Position numbers and translations under genes: made by a program. This document shows positions 10,929 to 22,900 of a stretch of DNA of 64,000 nt, in pieces (the stretch's first letter is position 1; every line of letters starts with the position of its first letter). The stretch lies in NCBI GenBank assembly GCA_905178155.1, contig CAJINV010000001.1, positions 5,894,750-5,958,749 of the forward strand. Direction: 5' to 3'. Source of the stretch: Amoebophrya sp. A120 (taxonomy: Eukaryota > Sar > Dinophyceae > Syndiniales > Amoebophryaceae). Below the pieces are notes generated by a model. It ran no database searches, was not told the DNA's origin, and was given only the letters and a program-made list of their open reading frames with translations.

Positions 10929-13900
10929 ATGCCGCCTCGAAAAGGCGGGCGCAAGCGGAAGTTAGCGGACGATGACTCCGAGGAACAGTCTCGTGCGCGA
11001 CAACCGAAGCAGGTCAAGGCCGAAATACAACCTGCCGAGGAGGCCGTACCTCCATTCGCGGAGGAACTACCCGCTGCCGGTGGAGAAGCAGAAAATGATC
11101 CTGCTGCCGTACAAGAAACACTTGCCGTGGAGCTCCAGCCAGACGAAGTCAATGAAGAACCAGACGCGTTTGCAGCAAACGAACAAGAAATTGCGGCGCC
11201 AGCTGCACAGCCGCAAGAGTCCGCCGAGTCGTCAAGCAGCTCGTCCTCCTCATCGTCAGCAGCTGCACAGGAGGAAGCACAACATGCGCCCGCCGCCGAC
11301 GAGGAAGCTGTGCCAGCAGACGCTGAAGTAGATGTCATGGAACAGCAGGTCGACCCCCCCGCAGAACCGCCTGTTTCGTCCAATGCAAAGCAGGTTGCCA
11401 GTGCTTCGAAGAAATCTTCCAATTCCTCCTCCTCTTCGTCCTCATCCAAAGCGGCGAACAAAAAAAAGGATCCGCCTTCCGCCTCAAGTAAAAAGAACCA
11501 GCCACTCTCTGCGGGCAAAGTTGTAAACAGTGCCAGCAAGGCGGTTTCGTTTAAGAAGCCGGCGAAGAAGGACACGATTGAAACGTTGCTGCCGCCGTTG
11601 GAAGAGGACGAGGAGAAGCCGGAGCCGAAATCCGCCATGAAGGGCAACAAGGCGAAAACGCCGATGAAGGTGCAGTTCTCGCAGGCCGAAGTCGAAGAGT
11701 TCTCCGCGTCCCAACTGAATGGCACGCCGCGACTGGACCCCGTGACCGGACTTCCGCTCAACAGCTCGGCTCCAACGTCAAGCCAGCAACTGCCCGTCCC
11801 AGGCGCGTCAGCAGCAGCATCCTCGTCTTCTCAACATCATACAGCTGCGTACTACAACAGTGGCAGTGCCTCTGCCCCGCCAGCCTCGTCTATGTTCATG
11901 AACAACAGCGCAGCCTCGGAGCAAGATCAAGAAGAATACCAGCAAGGACCTCCCCCGCCCAGTGGCACCGGTTCGAACGAGGGGTCCGTCCGGCCGTCCG
12001 CGGTTCCCGGGGCGGCGCCCAGCGCGCAGAACAACACGAGTTCCAATCCCTCGTCGGCAGCGTCGCCCGACCTGCCGGACAACAATGTGGTGCAGGTGGA
12101 GAAGGAGCCCGAGAAAAAGCAGCGCCTGATGATCGAGAAGATCGAGCTGGAGAACTTCAAATCCTACGGCGAGAAGCGCACCATCGGGCCCTTTCACCAG
12201 CTCTTTTCCGCGGTCATCGGGCCCAACGGGAGCGGGAAGTCCAACACCATTGACGCCCTGCAGTTTGCGTTCGGAAAGCGAGCCAAAGAGGTGCGACAAA
12301 ACAAGTTGTCCGAACTCATCCACAACTCCAAGGGGAAGGAAAATTTGAAAATGTGCCGGGTCTCCGTCTACATGATGGACATTTTGGACGAGCCCGACTT
12401 TGACGCAGACAAGCCGTACACCGTCGTGCCGAGTACTTCGTTTTTAAAAAAAATTTCAGTTTGTTATTTTTCTGTACCACTAGAATAGTCCTTGTGGTTT
12501 GCTGAAGCTTTTCCTTCGTGTCAGTACTTTGGCAGGTTATCAACAAAGTGAACTCGACAATAACCACACTCCCTTGCAGACACGGAGATCGTTCTAACGC
12601 GAGAGGCAACTTCGAAGAACGTGTCCACCTACTACCTAAACGGCAAGACGTCAAGTTTTACGGAGGTAACCGACAAACTGAAGGAACGCGGCGTGGATCT
12701 CGTGCACAACCGGTTTCTGATCCTGCAGGGCGAGGTAGAGGCCATCTCGCTGATGAAACCCAAGGCAGTGATATGAGGGTGCGCAACTGCTCTGTCTCTT
12801 TCTCATTTGTCATGCAAGAGTTCTGCCAAATTCTGTCTCTGACCCTTGCGGCCGTCTATGCTTGTATGGCAGGTTCTGGAAGTGTGGCCCAAACTGCACT
12901 ACAATCCGGGCGTTGATTTGTCGAGTAATTGCAAACGCGGCGCTTTACTTTCGAGGTGATTTCTGCTGCTACTAGCGCCGTCGCACTGCAAATATAGGAG
13001 CAGATGGAGTAGTTGCTTTTGCACTCTGATAGGCGAAGGAGGGCGGCGAAGACGGGTTTCTGGAATACCTGGAGGATATCATCGGCAGCAACAAGTACGT
13101 GCCGGCCATCCAGCAGGGAAACCGGGACCTGGAGCTGATCACAGGAACGCGGACGGACAAGTTGCGGATGTACCAGATGTCGGAGAAAGCGCGGGAGCAG
13201 ATCAAGCCGCAGTACAAAGAGGCACTGAAGTGGATCGAAACGAAAAAGCACCTGCTCATCAGCGAGGCCTACCGGAAGCAACTGGAGCGCAAGTCCTGCC
13301 GCGAGACCGTGACGGAGGTGCAAAAGTGCCACGACGACGCGGAAAAGCTGGTGCAGGAAAACCAGAAAAAGAAGGACGAAATCGTCGAGAAGCACAAGAT
13401 ATGCATTGCAAAAGTATCGTACTCGTCGTATAAATGCGAGTCTAGGATGACGGATCTGCCTTCTATCTTAGCTGAATCCGCACGACGAATTCATTTTTCT
13501 TCTAGGAAGATAAAATTTGTTACGCAAGTCGTACGAGTTGTACGATACTTTTGCATTTGATACAAGAAGTTGACGGATGAGCATCAAGATCTGCTGAAGG
13601 TTTACCGGGCGAAAATGGACGAGCTCAAGGGATGCCAGGAAAAAATGGCGCAATTCGAGATATCGCAAGAAAAAACTGTTTCACTGTGAACTTGTGATGC
13701 AGAAAATGGATCGCAGCCGTGTGTATCATGCCACACATGCAAGACAATGGATTTCTAGCTGTGTTTTCCCTTAGGAACCCCGCATGACAGATTTTCAGTA
13801 TCACGCGTAACAAACGAAACTTGTGATGCAGATTTTGCAAAATCACCACAGTGAAACAGTTTTTTCGTGCGATACGAGATGGACGACAAACAGTGCCAGC

Positions 13901-16900
13901 AGGAGAAGCTCGAAACCGAGCATATGCATTGCAAATACGTCTGGGTCTGGAACGCTGGAGCTTGTCATGCTAAATTCCAATCACGCAAAAATCTGTGTTG
14001 CCTGAGTACCAAAAGTGGCCCACTTTTGACCAAGCTGAGAGGGATTTTCTCATGCAGGGCAGGCATGATAGAGACCTCACAGAATCTGTCATGCTCGGTC
14101 CTGCATTCCAAACCTCATGGGCCATGGAAAACGTGCATGACAAGTCCTGCATTCTTCCAGGCCCAGACATATTTGCAGTTGATAGAGCAAAAGAAAAAGC
14201 AACTAGACGAAGAGATCCGGGAGGCGCAAAAGGAGCAGGCGGACCAAGCGAAGAATGCAGAGGAACAAGAAAAAAAAGTGATCCCGCAGGCCGAGCAGGA
14301 GCTGAAATCTACCGAGCGCTTTCTCGAGGTGCAGGAGGACAAACTGAAAAAATTCGAAAATTCCTTGTCAGGTTGGCTTTTTTTTTGCCTTTGTTGAACG
14401 CAAAAGACTAACAACGTTAAAAAACAAGCCTGCGCAGTGCTAGTGCTATACTAGAAATTTCTTATGGTTATGCGGGTGCAGCTGGTCGTGTATTTCTGGT
14501 GGGCTTTTTACTTGGTTGCCGGTGTTATTTTTCATTTTTCCATATATGTGAGGTGAATCGAGCCGGCTTCGCGAAGAGAAAATGCAGTGGGAGGCAAAGC
14601 AAGCGCCGCTCGCCAACAAGAAGCAGGAGCTATCCTGTGTAAAATATTGGAAGTGTTTGGCTATCGCTATCCTCCTTGTACTGCACACCGCTTCTGCACA
14701 GAGATTTCGCTCTCTTTGAATCATCATACATATAACTTCGTTTTGTCATTGGAAAGGAAGCGGCTGCACAATCAAGGATGAGGAAGGAGGTAGCCATCGC
14801 TATCCTTTCTTGACACACTTGATAAGGGTTGAGGGGTAAGCTGGAGATGCTGGAGTTCGAACGAAGTCAGCTCACAAAGCACGTGCAAGAAGCCCATGCG
14901 CGTTATCCTGTGAAAAATTATCGCATTGGTGAGTACAAGAAACATGATTTGCATTTGCAGGTCAGCAAAGAGAGGACTTACTACTAACTAAGGATTCTTG
15001 ATGTTCTCGAGCTCCTGTCTAAATGTTAGTCAGCATCGATCCCGGGAGATTACAATTCGATTTGCAGTTTTGCTGTGTCATCTTAAAAAAGACGACTTCG
15101 TCTTCACATCTCATGCGATAATTTTTTCGAACGCATAAACTGCTGGATAGGATGAATATGGAGCATGGTCAAGCCATTTATGAAACTGAAAAGTGCTGCA
15201 CCCGTGCCAAGGCAATTCTGCTATTTTGCGAGGAACATTCGAACACAGGAAATGTGATGAAGAAATTTGCGGCTTGCATGGCGCGGGTGGGCTTTGGCTT
15301 TTCCTTTTGATAGTGTCGGGCAGAGAAAGAAACTCCAGGAAGAAATAGATTTCTGTTCGGAGCAAGTATTGGTTGATTTGTCGTCTTTTTCTCCTCGCTT
15401 TCATATACAGTGTTTTGGTTTTCTTACCGCCCTATACGAACTTTGCTGGAGACCCCCCTAAGAGCAGATTTTAGGATTGCGTATTAAAACTGCTCGACAT
15501 TTCAGATACACGTGAAGACACCGCTGGTGCGAGAAGGGCAGAAACGGCTTGATGCTATCCGGCGTTAAACATCCGCATTGGCATCCCCACCTCAGCGTTT
15601 AGACACACACAAGCTTTTAATGCAAAATTTGCGTTTACAGAAACTGAAACAGATACAGATACAGTCCCGTCCGCTTCTTCCCGTCCGTGGCATCGAGGGC
15701 AACGCTGCGTGTGTGTATGTGTGTGTTTTGTAGGGTTTTTTTGCATGTTTGTCGTTGGATTTCCCAGAGCAACAGAATAGGAAAACGCTCCCGATGTTGT
15801 CGTGCAGGTTTATGTCCCGTCTGCTCAGAGGTGGTAGGTGATGGCCTTGTTGTGGCTGTCTTTGCACTACAGGATACAAAAGCTCGCGGAAATCATAAAG
15901 TCGAAGACGCTATGCATCAAGGAAATATGTCTGTGTTAGGATAGGAAGAATGCAACAGACTCGTGGTGCCAGGGCTAGCTCTGGCTAACACGAAGCTTTT
16001 CATTCTTGCATGAGCAGCAAAAGCAAAACCTATCTCCTTCATGCTATTAAGGATTTCTATACGCGGTATAAGACGAGAATAAGAAAGCATTTGTCAAACA
16101 CGTGCTGCTGTGGCTGCGCCTTGCATTGCAAATATCGCTGGGCACGAATAAGCTGCCGATTTTCCAGACCCAGACAGATTTGCAAGGCATAGACACCAAT
16201 TCTGAGCCACCTGAATCGCCAGTACGAAGAAGCGAAATACCAGGTGGAAGCTATCCTGAGTAAAAACGACCGCGCCCCAGAATTGTCGTGCAGATGCAGC
16301 AACATTTACATTCGTAATGCGCACCCCCATCATAGGTATGGGAGGCAAGGGCATTTGCGTTTTTCGCCGTGCTGGGCTGTAAACAGGACAACCGGGCAGA
16401 TGGCTTTGTGATGCGGCTGTCCTTACTAACCTGTAATGATGCGTGAGCGTGACTCCCAAATAGAAATAAAGTTCAGGGCGGAAACGTTTTTACACGGGAT
16501 AGAGGCCCACAGAAACACTACCACACGCATACAAATGTACTGATAATCTGTTTCACTGTGACGAATAATTTTTTCCACAGCTTGCATGCTCATAGTGTGA
16601 AGGCGAATGAAATCCCACTTGCCTCAGAAAAAAATCTGATATGCACCTACCGCAGTACCAATACCTCCTTTATCTTTACATGTTAACTTTGTTATGGTCT
16701 TTCGTTTTACCAAAGAGTTTCGTCGTGCACTCATCTCTTGCAATAGCGTCACAGGAAAACAGTTTTATCTTGGATACACACGAGCAAGCTGATGAAAGGC
16801 CTGTACGAAGTATCCGCTGGAAAAGCGCTAGCATCAAGTACAACAACGCAAAAATGATCAAACCGACATACAGTACGAGAATGCACTTTGAGCAAATGTA

Positions 16901-19900
16901 TAACGTGCCTGCCGCCTACGTGCTCGCCGATGAAAATGTGAAAATTTTCTTTCAGTGTTTTCTCATGTCTTGCAGCTCTATCGTGATTGCAGACGATGTG
17001 CTCATATGCTAGTGACATTCTGCGCGATAAAACGCGCGGCGCAAGGGCGACGTAGACTTCATTGACCGACTGGGCAACCTTGGTACAACAACCTCTAATC
17101 CGTTATACTTTGTTCATGAATATGTGTCTTGTCTTTCTCGTCGTCAGCTCAATAAAAAGGTGCACTGCATAAATTTGCTATGCGGGGCGTATGGTTCTTA
17201 AAATCCCACTATACCTGCACCTTCTTCACCAATTTGATGTATAAAAATCAGGTAAAATTGATGACAAGTACGACGTTGCGATAACCCAGGCGGGCGGCGG
17301 GAAGCATGCTTTTGACCAAATCGTGACCGAAACCGCCTCGCAGGGAACGGCGATAATCAAGTGGCTTAGCGAGAACAACGCGGGTCGCGCGCGAGTCATC
17401 GCCTTGGACCAGGTCAGCAAGGAGGGTTGGGACCGAAACCCGGGCAATTTACCCCGACCGCGGATCTTCGACATGGTTCGAGCCACAGAGGACCGACTCA
17501 GGCCCGCATTCTACTTGCTACTGAAAAACACGCTCGTGGTAGAAACTATGGACGAGGCAACTCAGGTACAACTACTTATTTTGATACGAATTCGATTGAT
17601 AAGTGTTGAAATACGAAAGTATAACGTTGCACGGTAGAATTTCGTAAAACTGAAAGAGCAAAAGAGATGAAAGCGTAATAGTTATTGTTGTAGCGACGCG
17701 GTCCCCTTCGTCATCGTCTGGCTACACCGCTAGCGTTGCAGCTGTGGCAGCGGACGTGCGCAACACTGTGCGAGAAAGATTCAGAGAACATGGATGTGAC
17801 AAGCTAAAATTTTTAGGTGAGCCGGCATAACGGTCGACACCGAGTGGTTACCCTCGATGGGGGGATCGTGGATCCAAGCGGCACGGTCACGGGAGGCGGA
17901 ATGCAGAAAGCGGAGGGAGGCGGGTTGTCGGGACCGGAGGCAAGTGGTACGACACGGACGAATCTAACTCGGAATCCCCTTTTCCTTGCATCTACTTGCC
18001 GAGCTGGTGTGCATTGTCAATTGCTTTTTCCTTTCATAGAGAACTAACTGAAACTGCTCTACTAGCTCTACTACTTAGAGAATGCGCTGTAGTAGTAGAA
18101 AATCACCAATTGTACCCATATGACCTTAGTATTGTGTTATCGTTTATTCATCCGTAGCAACTGCGTCTGCGTGTGGAGAAGACGGATCGCACTTCGCGAC
18201 ATGCTGTCCACCTTTCTTTATTCTGGCTTTTCATGGTGATGGTTGTGCGAGTTTGACAGTCAAGAAGAAAAAGCAACAAGTCGGAGGTGGGATTAAGTAC
18301 GTAGGGATTGGAGTACGTCTTCCACTGCACAACCCGACCGGCATATTCGGAGGCGGAGGTGGAGAAGATGAAAAAGGAACGGGACGAAGCCAGGGAATAT
18401 GTTGCAGGAGTGGAGAAGGAGCTGGTTGAGCTCACGCCCGTCGTGCAGGAGGTTTCTAATGAGCTCGAGCAGAAAACGCGGACGAAAAAACACTATGAGG
18501 CGCGGGTCCCCGACCTTGACAGAAATATCGAGCATTATGCCAACCGGATCGAGGAGGCAAAAACGATGCCCGTGCTCAACCCAGAGCAAGAAAAGGCGGT
18601 CTCGAAGCTGCAGACCGAGGTACTAGGTTCTTGTGTACAACGATTAATTGTCATCGTAGATCGATGTACATGATGTGCTACGTACAAAGCGTAATTTTGA
18701 TTAAGTTCACCGCCTGTTGTAACGGGAACCAGCTTTGATGGTACAGAAGTGAAGGCATGTAGTTCAACCAGCCGATAGCGCGGAGCGCTCGCATCCGCGA
18801 CTGATGCGGAAATAGACACGTTAAAAATTTGCATATCAGGTGTCCAAAGTGACGAGCGAAATCGGGAATGTGGACCTCGAATTAACGGAGGCCACCGACA
18901 AGGTGTCCGAGCTGACGAACGCGATTTTCAACGTGGGCGGGGAGGAGCTGAAGAACCTGCAGAACGAGGTGAACAACGTGAAGAAGAAGGTGGAGCAGCT
19001 CCGCAAGGGCCACATCAAGGCCAAAGGGCAGGTGGAGATCTTCCGCAAGAACGTGCAGGAAGCGGTAAAAAAGGAGGCGGAGTCGCGCAAGAAGCAAGAA
19101 AACGCGGAGCAGGCGCTGGTCGACCTGGAAAAGCTGGTGGAAAAAACCGAGAAGGAGGCCGGTGAGTGCCTGGAGCGCTTCCACTTGCTCATGACGGAAA
19201 CGTATCAAATGTAAAAATGTCTGGGTCTGGAAAAGTGTAGACTTGTCATGCAGATTTCCCATGACCCTTGAGGTCTGGAATGCGGGACTTAGCATGACAG
19301 ACTCTGCGAGGTCTCTGCCATGCCTATCCTGCATGAGAAACTCCCTTCCAACTTGGTCAAAAGTATAGAACAGCTTTTGGCACTCATGCAACACAGATTT
19401 TTGCATGCTTCAGATTTTTGCATGCTTCAGTTGGCCTCGCTGCCGATGCTGTCGGTAGCGGATGTCCGCGTTCCTTTAGAAGTATGGCGGGAAGCGAAGG
19501 TTCAGATTTACCATGACAAGTTGTAATCTTCCAGACCCAGACATTTTTGCAATTCATAGAACACAAGCCGACGAGCACCAGCGCAAGGATCTGGACGCTC
19601 AGCTTGCCAAAATATCACACAGAAAAAAGCTGGCAGGGCATATTGATATTTGTAATGCAAAAATAAACACACAGAAAAATCTGCATTGCATATCCGAAAC
19701 GGCATGCTATGAGGCCGCCCATGCCAGATTTTTCTGTGTATTTATTTTTGCATTACAAATATGCCCTGCCAGCTTTTTTCTGTGGGATACAAAATTGACG
19801 AAGACCAGAACGCGGTCGCAATGGTCTTGCTCGACGTCCAGGACTATCTCATTGAAGGCAAAAGTAGTACTAAATCGCATTCGTATGAACGTTGAAGAAT

Positions 19901-22900
19901 TCAAATTGCAAGAATCTTCTGACGAGACATTTAGACAAAATCTGCGAAGATGTCCTTGCTTCGATTTTTACCTGGACCTGCACGAGATAGTCGATGTTTT
20001 GAAAGCATTTGTGCCAGGAGTGCGAATTCCGTGATAAAAGTACAACTTTTGGGATGCATAGGGAGCAACTAAGCCGGACCAAGGAGAAACTCCAAGCCGC
20101 AACCGCTTCACTGGAGGACACGAATCGGAAATTGGAGCTGTTCCGCAAGGAGTACAAGGACCTTCCCGATGAGGATGAGGAGGAGGACGAGGAGGAAGAA
20201 GACCTAGACGTTATCAGGATGAATATAAGTGCCCCTAGAATGAAGTTGTTGTACCCCAGAAAGGCGACGTGTTTGTATATGCAAAAGTAGTTATTTTTAT
20301 TTTTTCCAGTGGAATCAATCATTTTCATTTTCATTTCCCATCTTGCATAGCACCACAAAGAACAATTCTCCCTGCGAATCTAAGCAAAAACTTGTTTGAT
20401 ATAAAAAGGCCTAGCCGCAGAAATGAAAATAATCGATCCCCAGCTCTGGCATTCGACGTGAGGCACTTGTTCTTTTTACTCTGATAGACGAGGACGGCAT
20501 TTACAGTGCAAAGTTCTACTCGCAGGGCTGGATTCGCAGCAACAAAGAGGAACAAGAGCGAATCGACCGGGAACGAGAGGCTGAGAAGGAAGCGAAGCGC
20601 AAGGCCAAGGAGGATGCGAAACGGAAGAAACAGTGGGAAATTAAGCACGGTCCGATTTTCGATGATTTTCAGGATGTCTGGCTTTCGGTGCACCCCGACG
20701 ACGACGAAGCCCTTCCGGAGGGTGCGGACGTGCCGGAGACGGGTCATCCGAGGCTCAGTTTGGAGGAGGTCATATTGCAATGAAAAATGCCACCACCCCA
20801 TAACCTGGCAGCATTTGCATTGCAAACCTCGCCAATGGAAAAAATTCCTCCTCTTGTATGTTTTAGCATGACAAATTTTTAATGCTGAATAGCTAAAATT
20901 TGTGTTGCGCAAGACCCCAGAACCAGAAGCAGCCGGGTCTGTCGTGCAAAAGACACGTTGCGCACATAGATTCTGCATCAGAAAGGCTCGTAGTCCTTTC
21001 ATCATGCAGGACAAAAAGCTTTCATTTGGCAACTTTGCATGAGAAACTTTTGCAAATGCTGGGGCGGGGGCATTTTTCATTGTAATAGGTCACGCGCTCC
21101 ATTCTCGGAATCCAGTCCAAGATGAAAACGTTGAACCAGCCCAATTTCCAGATTTTTATGCAAGACAAAAACTGTGTAAGTGTAACTCTGTAATGCAGAA
21201 CATGCATCAGAGTTACACCTGTCATGCCAGACAACCATGAAGTCCTCCTTTCACGTGTGTTTTCCCTTAAAAGCCGCGCATGACAGGCTTTCTCTGTCAT
21301 GTAGAGCAAATTTGTGATGCTGTCAACCAAAGAAAGTTACACTAACACAGTTTTTTTCTTGGATAATTTTTGCCGAGTATTCAATTCAAATCCGTTTTTC
21401 GTCCGCCCCCATGACAGACTCAAAAATATTCTGACGGGCACGGGATTTTTTTCTTCTTTTTAGTACGCATGGTTAGATGGCCTTAGTTGTCCTCAAACGC
21501 GATAGCCACAGGCGGTTACGACATTCTCAAATGAAACCACAAATTCAATCGATTTTCCAGATTTTCATACGTTTACTTTACACATGCGAAGGGATGGATC
21601 AACTTTTTCATCTCAAAACATCGACAGGTACAAGACACGGACAGAGGAGCTCCAGGCAAGAAAAGCGGAGTTTCGATTGGCGGACAAGGAACGGACAGAG
21701 ATACGGAGCAAGCTCGAGCAAGAAAAACTAAAGCGGAAACAAGACTTTCTGACGGGCTTCAATGTGATCAGCCTGAAACTGAAGGAGATGTACCAGCTAT
21801 GAAAAAAAGAAAACATGAGCACGTCCATAACTCTGCAGGTTTCATCGCAAGATGGTTTCAGTCCGCATGAGGATTTTTTCTTGCAGACTGAAGACATCGG
21901 GTCTTACACTTACTGCAGATGAAACACCAAGGAATGAAGCGCGTTTGCGCAGCTAGCTTAGCTTGACTCCGATGAACTTCTACGCATGAATATTGAGTTG
22001 CAAAAATGCACGAAAGTGATTGTGCTGATGTTTTTTTCCTGAATACCAGATGATCACTCTCGGGGGCGACGCGGAGCTGGAGCTAGTCGACACCTATGAC
22101 CCCTTCCAGGAGGGCGTCATGTTCTCCGTGCGACCAAAGTTGAAAAGCTGGAAACAAATCACGAATCTTAGCGGTAGTGAATTGCTATTTTTATCTACCT
22201 GTGCAACAGATGAAATTGAAAACGAATATCGTCCAAACGATGATCATGACCTGGGGATCGGTGATATAATTATGCGCAACATTCACATTGAGTTGACATT
22301 CAAATTTCTAAAAATAATTTAGGTGGCGAAAAGACCCTGGCGTCGCTCGCTTTAGTTTTCGCGTTGCACCACTACCGGCCCACTCCGATTTACTTCATGG
22401 ACGAGATCGATGCGGCGCTGGACTTCCGGAACGTGAGCATCATTGCCAACTACATCAAGCAAAACACGAAGAATGCGCAGTTCATCATTATTTCGCTGCG
22501 GAACCACATGTTCGAGCTCGCCGACCAGCTCGTGGGCGTGTGCAAGAAGAACGATCAGTCTATTATCAAATGTAAAAATGTCTGGGTCTGGAAGAATCCG
22601 AAATTTGTTATGCTGCTTTTGCATGACACAGAATGTCTGTCATGGAAGCCCTAGCATCACAGATTTTTAGAGGCCTTCCTGATGCCTATTCCGCATGAAA
22701 AACGCCCTCCACGCGTAGCACAAACCGGACTCCTCTTGCTAGTCATGCAATACAGAATTTTTTAGAGTCCAAAGTTAGCATCACAAGTTCCAACCTTCCA
22801 GACCCAGACATTTTTGCAATCCATATCTATGTCGGTGTCCGTAAACCCCGAGAAGTTCATTGCCGGGAAGAAAAAGAGAGGCGCGCTTGGCTACGAAGAA

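Noticed and set aside
10883-11761. Minus-strand ORF of 292 codons rich in Ser and Ala
   Set aside because: Antisense shadow of the low-complexity N-terminus of SMC4.
17566-17816. Extra SMC4 exon in the open stretch 17694-17810
   Set aside because: Adding it introduces a stop before the conserved VVTLDGG segment, while direct GT-AG splicing from 17565 to 17817 keeps phase and similarity.
18882-19406. ORFs running through introners, for example here and at 13995-14411
   Set aside because: Similar peptides recur because the same element interior is read in the same way. They overlap confirmed exons on the other strand and show no start context.
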